NCBI GenBank assembly: GCA_025602915.1
Contig: JAHLJZ010000039.1
Span: 62,001 to 126,000, forward strand
Length of the DNA stretch: 64,000 bases
From: Paraphysoderma sedebokerense
Lineage: Eukaryota > Blastocladiomycota > Physodermatomycetes > Physodermatales > Physodermataceae
Direction of reading: 5' to 3'
The number at the start of each line of letters is the position of its first letter. Within the stretch, counting starts at the first letter, position 1. Shown one piece after another: positions 12,253 through 22,870 of this stretch. The translations under genes were made by a program, and so were the position numbers. Under the pieces are notes generated by a model. It was not told the DNA's origin. It saw only the letters and a list, made by a program, of their open reading frames with translations, and did no database searches.

Positions 12253-12655
12253 CGTTTCTTTTTAGAGCGTTCACTAAATGAACGTCCCTTTAAAAACCTT
12301 GAAAGTGGCTGAAAACTCATGGTCGTTTCAGTTTGACTCTCCGTCGAAAATTTCTGTTGGATTTTGCAATAGAAATTACCAGTAACAACAAGATATATAA
12401 ACTAACAATTGCAGTCCTATTGCGTACTTAAACTTTTTATTCAATGATAGTAGCCGATACGTGAGATCAAATGAGACTTCCGAGTTCCGAATTTTTTAAT
12501 GCCGATTTTCAATTAAACAATTCATCAAGTTCTCAGCTAACATTCTAGATCATTCAACCATCTGTATATCTTTCCCCTGCTTCTGAAATTTTTTGATTAT
12601 GACGAGTCACAAGTGATTAGCTATATTTATATTTTAGATCCATGTCATTACAACA
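12253..12655. other. Intergenic, TGS1 upstream region
   Basis: About 400 bp between the TGS1 start and the tRNA-Thr gene. AT-rich; no motif beyond a presumed TGS1 promoter. Confidence 0.35.
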
Positions 12656-12728
12656 GCTTTCTTGGCTCAGTTGGCAGAGCATCCGCCTAGTAAGCGGAAG
12701 GTCGTGAGTTCAATTCTCACAGAAAGCA
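12656..12728 (+). tRNA. tRNA-Thr (anticodon AGU)
   Basis: A standard 73-nt cloverleaf without an intron. The acceptor stem is GCTTTCT/AGAAAGC with discriminator A, the D arm is GCTCAGTTGGCAGAGC, the anticodon stem TCCGC/GCGGA encloses loop CTAGTAA (anticodon AGU, read as IGU after deamination), and the T arm is GTGAG-TTCAATT-CTCAC. A T-rich Pol III terminator starts right after the gene (ATTTTTATTTTT). Confidence 0.95.
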
Positions 12729-13859
12729 TTTTTATTTTTCACTTCACTCGACACTTTTACAAATCTGTACCTTAATTCAATTCATTTTAATTATCGTCCC
12801 TGCTATCACAGTATAGATGATTGTGGAATGTGCTTGTCACTTTTCAACTAATTCAATATACAAATTGCGAATAAACAACCTCTATATATACAATAACAAC
12901 CAATGACTGTTTAATCTTCACACCCACAGTGCACTGACCGAAACCGAATCGAATTTAAATTTTAATTTATTCCTACGATCGCAATATATCGATTCGACTC
13001 AAAAAAAAACTGAAAACGTTTGAATTGATTATTCTAATTCTGAACAACTGTGGCGGATCGACAAAATTCGCGAGGTTAAAGTTAACCAGCTGATAACCTG
13101 ACGCAAGTTTGTTCATTAAACTTACATAAAAGGTTTTTTTATCTTACGATCGAAACGTTGTCGGATATTACCAAAGCCGGGCAATAGATCTCAATTAACA
13201 TGACAAATAGAAATCTAACAGTCAATTTGTGACGATGAAACCGGTGAAACCGATGTGAAGTAAAAACGTGTTTTGAAATTTTATTCTACGATTGATGGTG
13301 TATGTCTCATTTAGACTATTGTTGGATTTAAATTTAAATTTTAAATATGTACAAATCAGAACAGAAAGTATGGGTGAATGTGAAGATCAAGGAAGGAAAG
13401 ATGGGATTAGATATTATGTACAGTTTATATTCCGACGTGAATAATATGCAAGACCCTGGCGGTTTTTTAATATATGTTTTTGGAAATTTTAAAATTCGGG
13501 AGTGTATGCGGTTTGAATATTCTTTTTTCGACATTAATTATTTCGTCTGGTGGATAGTCATGCTACAAATTGAAAATCGAGAAAGAAGGATAATTCTGTC
13601 GAATATTCATATCAGGGTGAAACGGATATTGAGATGTGAGTATACTGAGTGTAAAATATGCCATGATGTGAAGAGTGGGTAACAATATAACAGTTATTTT
13701 CGTTTTTGTAAATATCAGTGCAATGGTTTTGGTAAATTGGGAAAAGGAGTGCGTGGTAGTTGGGTACGGGAAGGAGGGAATAGAAACGGAGGTGATGCGA
13801 TTGGAGGTGACTGGAGCAGCCGAAATAAAGTAAGAGCGGATATGAATGTCAAAGTATAA
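12729..13859. other. AT-rich gap without a supported gene
   Basis: About 1.1 kb. The longest open frame (13347-13682, plus, 111 codons) has no recognisable motif, no intron partner and low-complexity composition, so I do not call it a gene. The region holds the 3' flank of the SPRY gene. Confidence 0.4.
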
Positions 13860-15425
13860 TTAGGGTGTAGATGAAGTGGAAGAAGTGGTGGCATCAAGAA
13901 CAGCTACTAGACTCGTACATAAGATTTGATCCGATGAAGGTCGAGGAACTGTAGTTGTTAGCTCATCAGATGAAGAAAGTTGGGGTTGTGATGGTATTTG
14001 GTTCTCGTGTATCGATTCTGACTTGGACTGATCAGTTTCGGACTTTGAAACAGCGGCAGGGAGTTCAGGAACGATGGGTAACGCAATTGACGAGCACGAT
14101 TGAGGAATAATCACCGCATCGACATCGGTTACAGTTTCTTCATCTATATCCACCACTCTAGTTGTAATTGCGTCGTCATCTTCGTCTGTTGTCCCATCAG
14201 TACTGTCATTCCGCCTCGGAGATTGCGATTCCGGTTCTTCCGCTGCCTCTGGTACGTTGTCATTATCAATATCGATCGTCACGCTCTGCATGCTTAATTC
14301 CCGAGGAAACGTATCGTAAGCAGGCGGCATCGGGATAGTCAATCCATCAGGATTAGGATCCAAACTAGCATAACTGGGAGCCCTTAATGTTGTGATACTA
14401 TCGGACGTCGGCATTCTTCTATTTGGAATATTGATCGCTCTCATTTCTGGTCTTGGTTCAACTTGATCCGGATTTGACCGCGGAACGGTCGTGTAAACAG
14501 GAAGTGGCTCCACAAAACCCAAGCTACAAGTGTTGGCTTCATCCCACACAAACGGTTCGTACCCAAAATTGACTGAAACAGCACCAGCACCATGACGCAA
14601 GAATACGTCGACACCGATGACAGGAAAGTAATCAAAGTCGACGGGAAACTTGGTTTCAATATCTCGAAGTCTGGTTCCGTTTTTCGTGAAAAAAACTGTA
14701 GCAGTTGATGATATGTATCCTAGTCCTATCGTATCATCTACATCAAATGTCGGACCATAAAATTGAGGTACTTCAGATACAGAAGTCGACAAGGTAAGTT
14801 TCCCGTCGAGGGAGCAATACGCCAAGGAGTATTTATGCCTTCCAAAAATTTTTCGTGCCGGACAGGGTTTAGAGGTCAAACCAATATAAATAATGGAAGA
14901 TAAGTGACTAGTAATCGTGGTTTCGAAATAATACACCTAATTATAGAAAGAAACACTATTGATCAGCCACACAGCCTTGAAAAGCTAACTGAGGCCTAAT
15001 ACTCGCAAGAGGGCAAAGCCAAGGAACGAGAACGGTAAGATGAAGAATTCGTAAAATGATAACCATACATCTTTTCTCTCCAATGATACTGGAATCGGCA
15101 AATTAGTAGAAATACTCCATTCGCCACTCTTATGAACAAGAACTTTGGTAGAATCTTCAATCATGATACCAATTCCATCTGGACCTCTCTGCTTCACGAA
15201 TTTCCAAGCCAAGACACCAAACTCTTCAATTAACACTTTCTGGTCATCTGTGATTGCGTTTGCGACTATATGTTGAGGATTTGAGCTTGTGGATTCGATG
15301 TCTATCAGCGACTGTCGGGTTGTGCGGTAGCGTCTGTAGACGTAGAGGAAGGCAAAGAACAGGAATAGGCAGACGAGGGCGAGGAGGGTGGAGGGGTCAA
15401 TCTGGGAGATGGGAGGCTCGGCCAT
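13860..15425 (-). CDS. SSH4: SSH4/EAR1-like SPRY membrane adaptor for Rsp5-type ubiquitin ligases
   Basis: Two exons, 15425-15069 and 14936-13860 (phase 0), give 477 residues. A single N-terminal transmembrane helix (about residues 13-31, LLALVCLFLFFAFLYV) is followed by a cytosolic or lumenal linker and a SPRY domain that starts at VYYFETTIT and includes IYIGLTSKP, FGRHKYSLAY, DDTIGLGYI and VFFTKNGTR. The tail contains PPAY (in MPPAYDTF), a PPxY motif that binds WW domains of Nedd4/Rsp5 ligases. TM plus SPRY plus PPxY is the plan of yeast Ssh4 and Ear1, which bring Rsp5 to endosomal and vacuolar membrane cargo. The rest of the tail is acidic and Ser/Thr-rich. The exact orthologue (Ssh4 or Ear1) cannot be told from this. 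Confidence 0.85.
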
Positions 15426-16080
15426 ATCATTGAGCAGAGCGTCGACACTGATCGCAGCGCAGGCAGTATAAGTATCCTCTCGAAAGCGACGGCTGATTAA
15501 GTCGATGACGGTGATGATGATGTAACGAGTTCGGAGTGAGGATGAGGAACAGGCGGTCTAATCACGTCACAGCTGACCCGGGCCGCCGGTATGATTTGAG
15601 CAGGCGAGCTTGCAATCACGTTCCCTCGAAATCGAACATTCTGTCTGGCTTTAAATGCCGTGCGAGGACTGGCGAACATTTCCATCTATGACGGTATCCC
15701 AACGGCATATATCGCTTTTAGAGCTGACTCACTCCAACATGGCATTAGGTAATGCTGCCGCATCTCTGGTCATTGGGGAGGGCAACGTAAATAGTGAATC
15801 AAACAAGCAATCAGAAGAGAGTATAATTATTGACCAAATGACATAGTGCAACAATGTACAATTCAAAATTATATGTCTAGGAAAGTCTTTAGAGCAAAAA
15901 TATACACAAAAATCGTCAATCGTCACATTTTCGACTAGCACATTCACCAGCACAATGGCAAATCTAAATTTGCTGAAACATCAGGCAATGTTCGAGTTGC
16001 TTGTCATGCTCATACATGTCCATCGACTGCGAAAATCTGAGATCCTATGAAAATGCATTCCGCCAATACAAGGCAAACAA
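15426..16080. other. Intergenic, SSH4-like upstream region
   Basis: About 650 bp between the SSH4-like start and the stop of the cullin-repeat gene. Short minus-strand frames at 15497-15685 and 15729-15953 could not be joined by a GT-AG intron in a consistent phase, so no gene is called. Confidence 0.35.
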
Positions 16081-17953
16081 CTACTGGGCCGAGGGACTCC
16101 TGTTGTTTGGTGAACGCAACATGGAAGATTCATCCTGAGAACTACTCGATGGAACCCGGAAGGATCGAATGGACCCTCTGGGACTAGTAGAAGACGATAT
16201 TGAGGTTATTTGATGAATGGAGGGTAAGCTTACTTGATCCTGACGGGGTGATGGGACAGGCGGTTCCAGACTGTGGCTCGGTGATTGCGATTCCGCTCTG
16301 TATGTTTGATGATGATACTGATTTGTGTCAATTGAATGTGATGGAGGGTGCATTGGGCTTTGCGGGATGGGGGATAACAAGGGCTCATGATATTGATAAG
16401 CGGTAGAACCAGGCAACATTGGATGGTGAGAGGGCAGCGGAGGTCTACGCATCTCACCATATGCAGGGTGTGACGAAGTTGCAACAGCAGATATGGGAGC
16501 CGAATTACCATGAATATAAGCACGTTGATTTGGTTCTGGATGCGTCATTCTATTATGGTATGCATTGGGTCGATGGGGGTAAGATCGAGTGGGGTATGCC
16601 GATACAGATTGATAATGATTTTCGGATCGAGCATGTCCATCATGCGAATGATAATCCTGCTGATAATGCAAAGGCTGTCTGGACGATGAATTGAGGTCTG
16701 GTGACTCACGATCTTGGTTTGGCACATATCTCACAGAATCTGCTTTCCCCGGACGATGGCTAGGATGCTGTGTGTCGTATGATGTAGAATCATTTACGTG
16801 GCCTAGTTGATGTCGCTTTTGAGGTGGTTCATTATTCTGATCTGCCCCGTCTTGAGAATGTTCAGAATGATGGCTGTTACGGCGTTTCCTTGTACCATCA
16901 GGCCGAGTCGCAACTGGGGGATGTGATCCATGGAAACGCTGTTGGCTGGTGCTTGCAGTGGAAGATAAATCTCTAGCTGCTTGGCTGGCCGCCGTTCGAC
17001 GCTCTCGAGTAGCTTTCTGTTGATGATTTTTAGCTTTAATTGCAGCGTCCGGGACATGCTTTTCAAATAACCAAGGATTTAGCCAAAAGTATTCTGTTCA
17101 ATTAATCATTAGTCAACGCTAGCGCTGTTATTGCAAGCAATGATTGTGACATACCTGACCATAACTTCCACAATCCTTCGAGGACGGGCTGAACCTCTTC
17201 CTGTCGCAAGTCTACCTGATTTTTTTCTACCAATTTCAGTATATATGAAATCTTATTCTCGGAGGGCTTTACAACTAGCTTTCGAAACATTTCCACTAAA
17301 AGTCCATGGAAATCTTGATTTAATGAAGGTTTCATGTATGTTCGTTCCTAATAAGGTTCGCCCCCCAACAACGGACATGACAACCAAAACAAAAATCAAG
17401 AGATGCATAAAAACATGGAATAGATTAGCAGCGATTAGTCATTCGAACAATGTTCATTCGCAGCTTCAACCGGAACGCACCAGGAAAGCAAAGACTGCTG
17501 TAACCACTCGAACGGCGGCTTCATGATCCTGTATGAGTTTACTGAACTGTCGAAACCAGATCACGACATCGTTTATTGTGTTTAAGCGATTTTCAGAATG
17601 TGTGAGGCCGTCAGTAGCGACGCTGATGAAATCTTGGTATAGTTTCGACCGAAAACCGAGAAAGGTGAGCAGGTACACGGATCTGTTGTGAGGGAAGGAG
17701 AAACGAGCAAGAGATTGGAAGATGGTTAAGAGCAATACAAATGCGCCGAGGGCAGTGAACAGCAAAGAGCGGTTCTCAAGAGAGCAGGGTTGTTAAAGAG
17801 GGAGGGGAAAATGGTATACCTGTATAGCTGCTGATGGCTGTATTCGTGGAGGGGGATGCCCGAGTTGTCTAGATGGAAGACGAGACGGAGGAAGGGGGAG
17901 AGTGTGGGCCATAGGTCGGTGTAGAGATCAGGCTGTGAGGCATGCTGCGGCAT
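16081..17953 (-). CDS. Cullin-N-terminal-repeat protein without a cullin homology domain (CACUL1-like)
   Basis: Four exons: 17953-17820, 17682-17481, 17347-17155 and 17093-16081, giving 513 residues. Residues about 35-180 match the layout of cullin repeats: HQQLYRSVYLLTF parallels the EELYRNAY helix of CUL3, and FSKLIQDHEAAVRVVTAVFA followed by FLERTYM parallels the WNDHQTAMVMIRDIL...MDRVYV helices of cullins. LWKLWSEYFWLNPWLFEKHV ends the folded part. The remaining ~330 residues are His/Pro/Ser/Gln-rich and disordered. There is no Rbx-binding cullin homology domain and no neddylation site. CACUL1 of animals has a similar partial cullin fold; that assignment is an inference. The first intron is read through in frame for some way, so the splice choice rests on phase and on the acceptor CCTCACAACAG. 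Confidence 0.65.
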
Positions 17954-17966
17954 GATGCAGGAGAGA

Positions 17967-18032
17967 GTGTATGTGGGATGTGTGTATGTGGGATGTGAAT
18001 GTGGGATGTGGATATGTGTGTATGTGGGATGG
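17967..18032 (+). repeat. Short GTATGTGGGATG minisatellite upstream of the cullin-repeat gene
   Basis: Four or more imperfect 8-22 nt units of the form TATGTGGGATGTG/GAATGTGGGATGTG are packed within 66 bp, starting 14 bp upstream of the start codon of the divergent minus-strand gene. Probably a local slippage repeat in its promoter or 5' leader. Confidence 0.6.
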
Positions 18033-18499
18033 AGTGTATATCATGGCCGATGGAGGGAGTGCCATCGAGATAAGGCGTCACATGTCTCCTCCCATCTCGT
18101 TCCCTCTCACTCTCTCTCCGGCCCTTGTCCGAGTGTCTCCTGTGGCTACATCAATGTGGCTGGGCAACCATGATTATCAATGTGACTGATTCACCCCATC
18201 TATCATGTATATGTATCATGTCCTCGTCATGACTATCTGCATCCGCAACATCGAATAATTTAATGCTATGATTATCGCACCATCACTGATCTTGCACGGT
18301 CTCTGCTTATGACCAGTCTCCGCCCTGTGTCTCCGCCCCGCTCTCCTCTCATGTTGACTCACCTTCTATACATACGTCGGATGTGCACCATGTACAGAGT
18401 TGAATGGCCAACTTGTTTGATGTTGTATCTACAATGGATGTATTATGTATATTGTATGTACACCACTAACACATCATCTCACGGTTTTACCAACAAAAA

Positions 18500-19609
18500 T
18501 CATTCAGCGTCTGTGTCAGCATCGAAGACAGTGTTTTGCATTTCGATCCATTCTATACCAAACATTCTCAATTCGTCTACCGAAATGAATATACTATGCT
18601 GACTATTCGATCTACCATTCCTCCGCCGGCCGTCCACTTGACTACCCCTCCTCTCTCGTTCACTGTCTTGAACACTTCCTCCTGATGCTCCTAACCCATA
18701 TATTCCTGATCCATCATCCGTTGCGGTCGCTCCATTGCTAACCCAACTCATAGTCTCAGTCATTGGTACCTTCAAGGGAGTTCCGTGTTCTCGCATTGTC
18801 TCTGCCATTTGTGACTCCATATCGTCGGCGGGTCTTGACGACTTGCGATAAGATGATTTCGAATTTAGACTAATCGCTCGTAATCTGCTAGGGAATGGTG
18901 ACGGACTCGGAAGGACATCCATCGTTGAAAGAGAATTGTTGGCGAGTAAACTTGGATATTGATCCAAGTAATATGGAGGGATAAACCACCGATGGAAACT
19001 AGAAGTTGGCCGAATACCAAATGCCAGGGTGAACAGACACTTTAAACAGCAATTAAAGGAATTGTTAATTTTGAGTAAAAATGATTAATTCAGCGTCCCC
19101 AATTCTTCAGAATAGGCGAAACTTACATTCGAAAAAATCTTGATGATCCATCCGCTCAGCTGTAACTTTAGCATGACAGTTGTATCGTTGTTCTCCACCA
19201 TTGGCTGCTCGAATAGTTTCAAAATTATATTCGTATATTGAACTATCAAATACCCCATGAAAAATAATACAGCTCCTTTGAACTCAATGATCCTATGAAA
19301 TCCTCCCCAGAGTATCCAAAAAGTGATTATGGTCTGGACGACCGACAACGATAATATGGTAATTGTATACGAAGGTGATAAAGCAGACGGAGCGAGAATG
19401 AGTGAAAGTAGGATAAGAATTTCGCTAAACTGAAAATACAGAAACAGAAAATCAGTTGAGGCCTTAAAAAATTTAATGAACGATACTCAACGAAAAAAAA
19501 AGAAACGTACTATGTCAAGAAATGTTGAGATAAAGTAGTACCAATTTTCCTTTATTGATTCAAGCATTTTCAAGGCAGGATTTCGCCTCGATGTTCCTTC
19601 TTCATGCAT
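18500..19609 (-). CDS. Small multi-pass membrane protein of unknown function
   Basis: Three phase-0 exons, 19609-19511, 19429-19127 and 19039-18500, give 313 residues. Residues ~20-165 contain about four hydrophobic helices (for example FSEILILLSLILAPS, TIITFWILWGGF, GAVLFFMGYLIVQYT, LSGWIIKIFSN). The C-terminal half is hydrophilic and Ser/Arg-rich, with short acidic patches, and ends in an acidic stretch (FDADTDAE). Splice sites are canonical (GTACGT, GTAAGT). I do not recognise the family. An endomembrane location with a cytosolic tail is the most that can be inferred. Confidence 0.65.
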
Positions 19610-20545
19610 TTCCTTTCAATAGTTATTCTAAAAAATTACCTCGGTTGAAATGCACACTAATATCGAGGGACTAGTTTCTAGTTTTTCCAACCTCCAAAAC
19701 CAATGCGATGCGCTGCATTTTGGATTTAATAGTTTGTATACATAAGATTTTTATATGTGTATTGTATTTCAAAGAATACAGAGTACAAAGAACCTGGTTT
19801 GTCCGTCACGTCGTACCGGTGTATTTTCGTGTCACCACAACGACAGCGGATTTTTGATTTGTCCTATTCATGCTACGGGGACGATGGGCGTGTCTGGACT
19901 TTTTATTTCTAATTTTAAAATAACAACGTTACGCGGCGTCTGTCGATATTATGGATATTACACTTTTTTTGCCACTCATATCTCGTACCGGTTGCACATA
20001 GTTGTTGACATAGAGTCGCAATATGCAGCTGGCTGCGGGTGTGTGTGACAGGTGTGAATGGCGAGCCGCAAAAGATTAATGTATGGCTTTACTATGGAAG
20101 AGATTTCAGGATTTCAGGGCTAAGTTGAAATTCAGTTCAGACCGGCGAGATTTTACAGTTGATATATAAAGTGATTTCGGCATGGTATCGTTAAGTCTGG
20201 GCGTCTAGTCCGTGTATGCTTGATGAATTTGTGGGGCCATTGGCAAGAAGACCACCCAGATATATTTAAACTATTGCAGATATGTAATATAGCGTAACTT
20301 CAGGAACCGTTAAAATGGACATTAGATTGTATCAGTATACAGCTACTACTTGAAATGCAGAGATGGGCTTGGACGATGGAGAGAAAAAATGGTGTTCCCG
20401 TAATGATAATACTTGAATGTTGCACTAGAATGTGACCATTGTGTAATATATATGTAGATGTTATAGAGGACATTAATCTATACATATCTGAATCTAGGAT
20501 AATGGCCAAATCAGCTCAAAATTCAACCAACACGTGAGAAAAATG

Positions 20546-20573
20546 AAAAATTCGGCGAGGTCGCCGAATTTTT
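20546..20573. repeat. Perfect 13-bp inverted repeat with a 2-nt loop
   Basis: AAAAATTCGGCGA (20546-20558), GG, then TCGCCGAATTTTT (20561-20573): a 28-bp near-palindrome. It lies about 200 bp upstream of the LRR gene start. Confidence 0.85.
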
Positions 20574-20609
20574 CAATAATTAAATCGGCACCCCACAGAC
20601 ACCGCTACA

Positions 20610-20626
20610 GTGCCGGAAGTCGGCAC
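20610..20626. repeat. Second inverted repeat, 6-bp arms
   Basis: GTGCCG (20610-20615), GAAGT, CGGCAC (20621-20626). It follows the longer palindrome by 36 bp; a further CGGCACC copy precedes it at 20586-20592. Confidence 0.65.
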
Positions 20627-20768
20627 CGTGGACCAAAAACGCTATGTCAGTTTGACGTGAATCGAGGTTGAACGAATGCCATGTCTATTTTGCTTACCAA
20701 GTAGATTGCAAGCTTCGTGTGAGATAATCTAAAGCGAAAACCAAGACTCCACTCAAACGTAGTTCACC

Positions 20769-22335
20769 ATGGATGATATTTCCGATTTCATAAATGACTT
20801 TACCGACGATGACTCAAATGTCGACGGAGGTGCCGCGACAATCAAAGTTACCCCAAACGGAAATATATCCAACAACGAAAACACTATAAGACAGTCAAAA
20901 CCAAAATCGAATCCAAGTTCAAATTCAAACTCTAATTCAACGTCACAGGCTTCTTCGAATACGAATTCGCTAAGATGGTCTCCTGATAAGTTACAAAGAC
21001 CTCCCATTAACGATATTGGTAATGGGAAGTCACCGAGTACGTCGCAATGGAATTCACCTGCACCTAGTATCAGCAAAAAAGGAGGAGGCGCTTTAAAAAG
21101 GACTTTGTTGCAGTTAAATCAGAAGGTTAGTGCTGGGTACTTGTCTGTGGAATGATAACTTCGGAGCGACCTCGAAGACTAAAACTGCGGTTATGGCTCG
21201 GATGAATTAGGTTCAAGACAGAAACCTCGATGAAACTAGCGCCATTAATTTTAGTTATGGCAAAAATGGTAATCCACAGAAAGACTGGAAACCGATTCTA
21301 ATCAAATGTTCTCAAGCTTCACCGCTGTCAACACCTATTACGTCGCTTCATTTTTGTAACAACGAATTGAAATCACTGCCCGAAGAAATCGATAGGTTTC
21401 ATGAGTTAGAGTATTTGGATGTATCATTCAACAAAATTAGAGATTTTCCCAAAGGAATGTTTGGACATTTGAAAACTTTGAAAAAATTAGATTGTCGGTC
21501 AAACTTGATTGAAGAGGTAACGAACGATTTGGGGCAATGCCTAGAATTAAGGAGTTTGCTGCTCTTTAAAAACGAAATTACTCAATTGAATGTGAATGTA
21601 TTCTCGTCGTTGAAAAATCTTGTTGTTTTAGATCTGAGGTAACCTCACTATCTTCCGTTCAGATATCAGATATGTCTAAACTGACATGCCTTCAATACGA
21701 CAGCTACAACAAACTCCATTCCGTGCCAGCAGGCATATTCTCCTCTTTCAAAAAACTTGTGAATCTATCTCTTGCTGGCAACAAGCTCTCAGCGCTGCCA
21801 TCAGATGCGACGTGTCTTGCATCGCTTCAAAATGTATGTTGTATCCACGACATCGTAACTTGTCATGCACTAACTGATCAAACCATCTTAGCTGGATCTG
21901 TCGGATAATAGCTTCACTGCTTTTCCATCACAAACATCCAGTTTAACTTCCCTTCAGAGACTCGATTTGTCGCAAAATGCTATCTCAATTATACCATCTA
22001 ACTCTCTGCTGAATTTGACAGTTCTGTCGGAACTGTATCTCCAGCACAACCGATTGAATGCGATTCCGGAAGACGTATCAAAACTGGTCCGCCTGATTGT
22101 TTTGGATATAAGAAAGGTAAGTTCTATGGTGGGTCTACCTTTTTTGCTAAATAAATTAAACCAAAATATGTCGTAGAATCAACTCAAGCAAGGTCCAGGT
22201 ATGCCCAATATGATTAAGGGAGGGGAAATGCTGATGGATGATACGTTCAATGCTGCCTATCAGGTAAGTGTATTTTCTCGTATGATTTTAGATTACTTTC
22301 TCGAGTTCTCACATGTTCGTATCAACTTTGAATAA
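20769..22335 (+). CDS. Leucine-rich repeat protein (LRRC40-like layout)
   Basis: Five exons: 20769-21125, 21211-21638, 21704-21833, 21892-22116 and 22177-22335, giving about 432 residues. The N-terminal ~120 residues are polar and disordered (Asp-rich start, Asn/Ser-rich middle). From about residue 160 there are at least eight leucine-rich repeats of ~23 residues, for example LEYLDVSFNKIRDFP, LVNLSLAGNKLSALP, LQRLDLSQNAISIIP and LSELYLQHNRLNAIP. These make an intracellular LRR solenoid for protein binding. The 3' end is uncertain: after a GTAAGT at 22264 the frame stays open to TAA at 22333-22335, next to an AATAAA, while splicing there would need a 28-nt intron. No kinase or other domain is attached. 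Confidence 0.78.
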
Positions 22336-22870
22336 AGCGCAATGTCGAAGTCACTGTAGCGTAAATCTGGAACCGAGAGAGTCATAATGACTACATAGAA
22401 ATCTTTGTACATAAATTCTTGACCATAAATTACTTTGATATAATTTGATACTATATCTTCTACGATACTTGCGCCGTCTCGGCTGCTGATTTGTTTATCA
22501 CGCCTTCTCGTACTCGGACGAGAGTGGTCTAGACATTACAAAAGGGAAACGCCGCATTCTGACAGTTGAGGAGCGAACCTCCAACGAGAACGAAGATTCT
22601 AGAAATAAATCGGTGGGGAATGATGCCACTTCCGTCATATGACGACGGAAATCGGGATGGTGGATTGGCTAGAAAGAGAAGGAACGAAGGTGCCACGCCA
22701 GATGAACTCCAAACACGCAACCCCGCTCAAATATTTTAGGACTATAAATACCGACGTTATCACAGCTTTTATTCCTCTATCCTCTCAGCACACAACATAC
22801 CACTAACTCCAAATCGGTTTTTCTCGCACACTCTCTCACTCTTACTAAAATCCGCAAAAATCTATTCACC
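22336..22870 (+). promoter_or_regulatory. Promoter region of the modular Gln/Asn-rich gene, with TATA box
   Basis: About 535 bp without a coding frame. A TATAAAT element lies at 22743-22749, about 120 bp before the ATG, followed by a pyrimidine-rich start region (TTATTCCTCTATCCTCTC). This is the clearest TATA box in the window and suggests strong or regulated transcription of the downstream gene. Confidence 0.55.

Larger units (their letters stand above)
19610..20768. other. Divergent intergenic region upstream of the membrane protein and the LRR gene
   Basis: About 1.16 kb. A 97-codon plus-strand frame (19755-20048) shows no motif and is not called. Near the LRR gene it holds two perfect hairpins, listed separately. 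Both flanking genes point away, so it should contain two promoters. Confidence 0.45.

Noticed and set aside
13347-13682. 111-codon plus-strand gene
   Set aside because: No recognisable motif, low complexity, AT-rich context, no intron or neighbour support.
15497-15953. Small minus-strand gene upstream of the SSH4-like gene
   Set aside because: Two short frames could be joined by GT-AG ends only with inconsistent phase; no recognisable product.
17471-17765. Membrane segment (LLFTALGAFVLLLTIF) in the cullin-repeat gene
   Set aside because: It lies in an intron read through in frame. Splicing to the acceptor at 17683 gives the right phase and restores cullin-like helices.
19755-20048. 97-codon plus-strand frame
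   Set aside because: No motif and no exon partners; probably chance.
22264-22291. 28-nt intron at the end of the LRR gene
   Set aside because: Too short for normal splicing; reading through to TAA at 22333-22335 beside an AATAAA is simpler.
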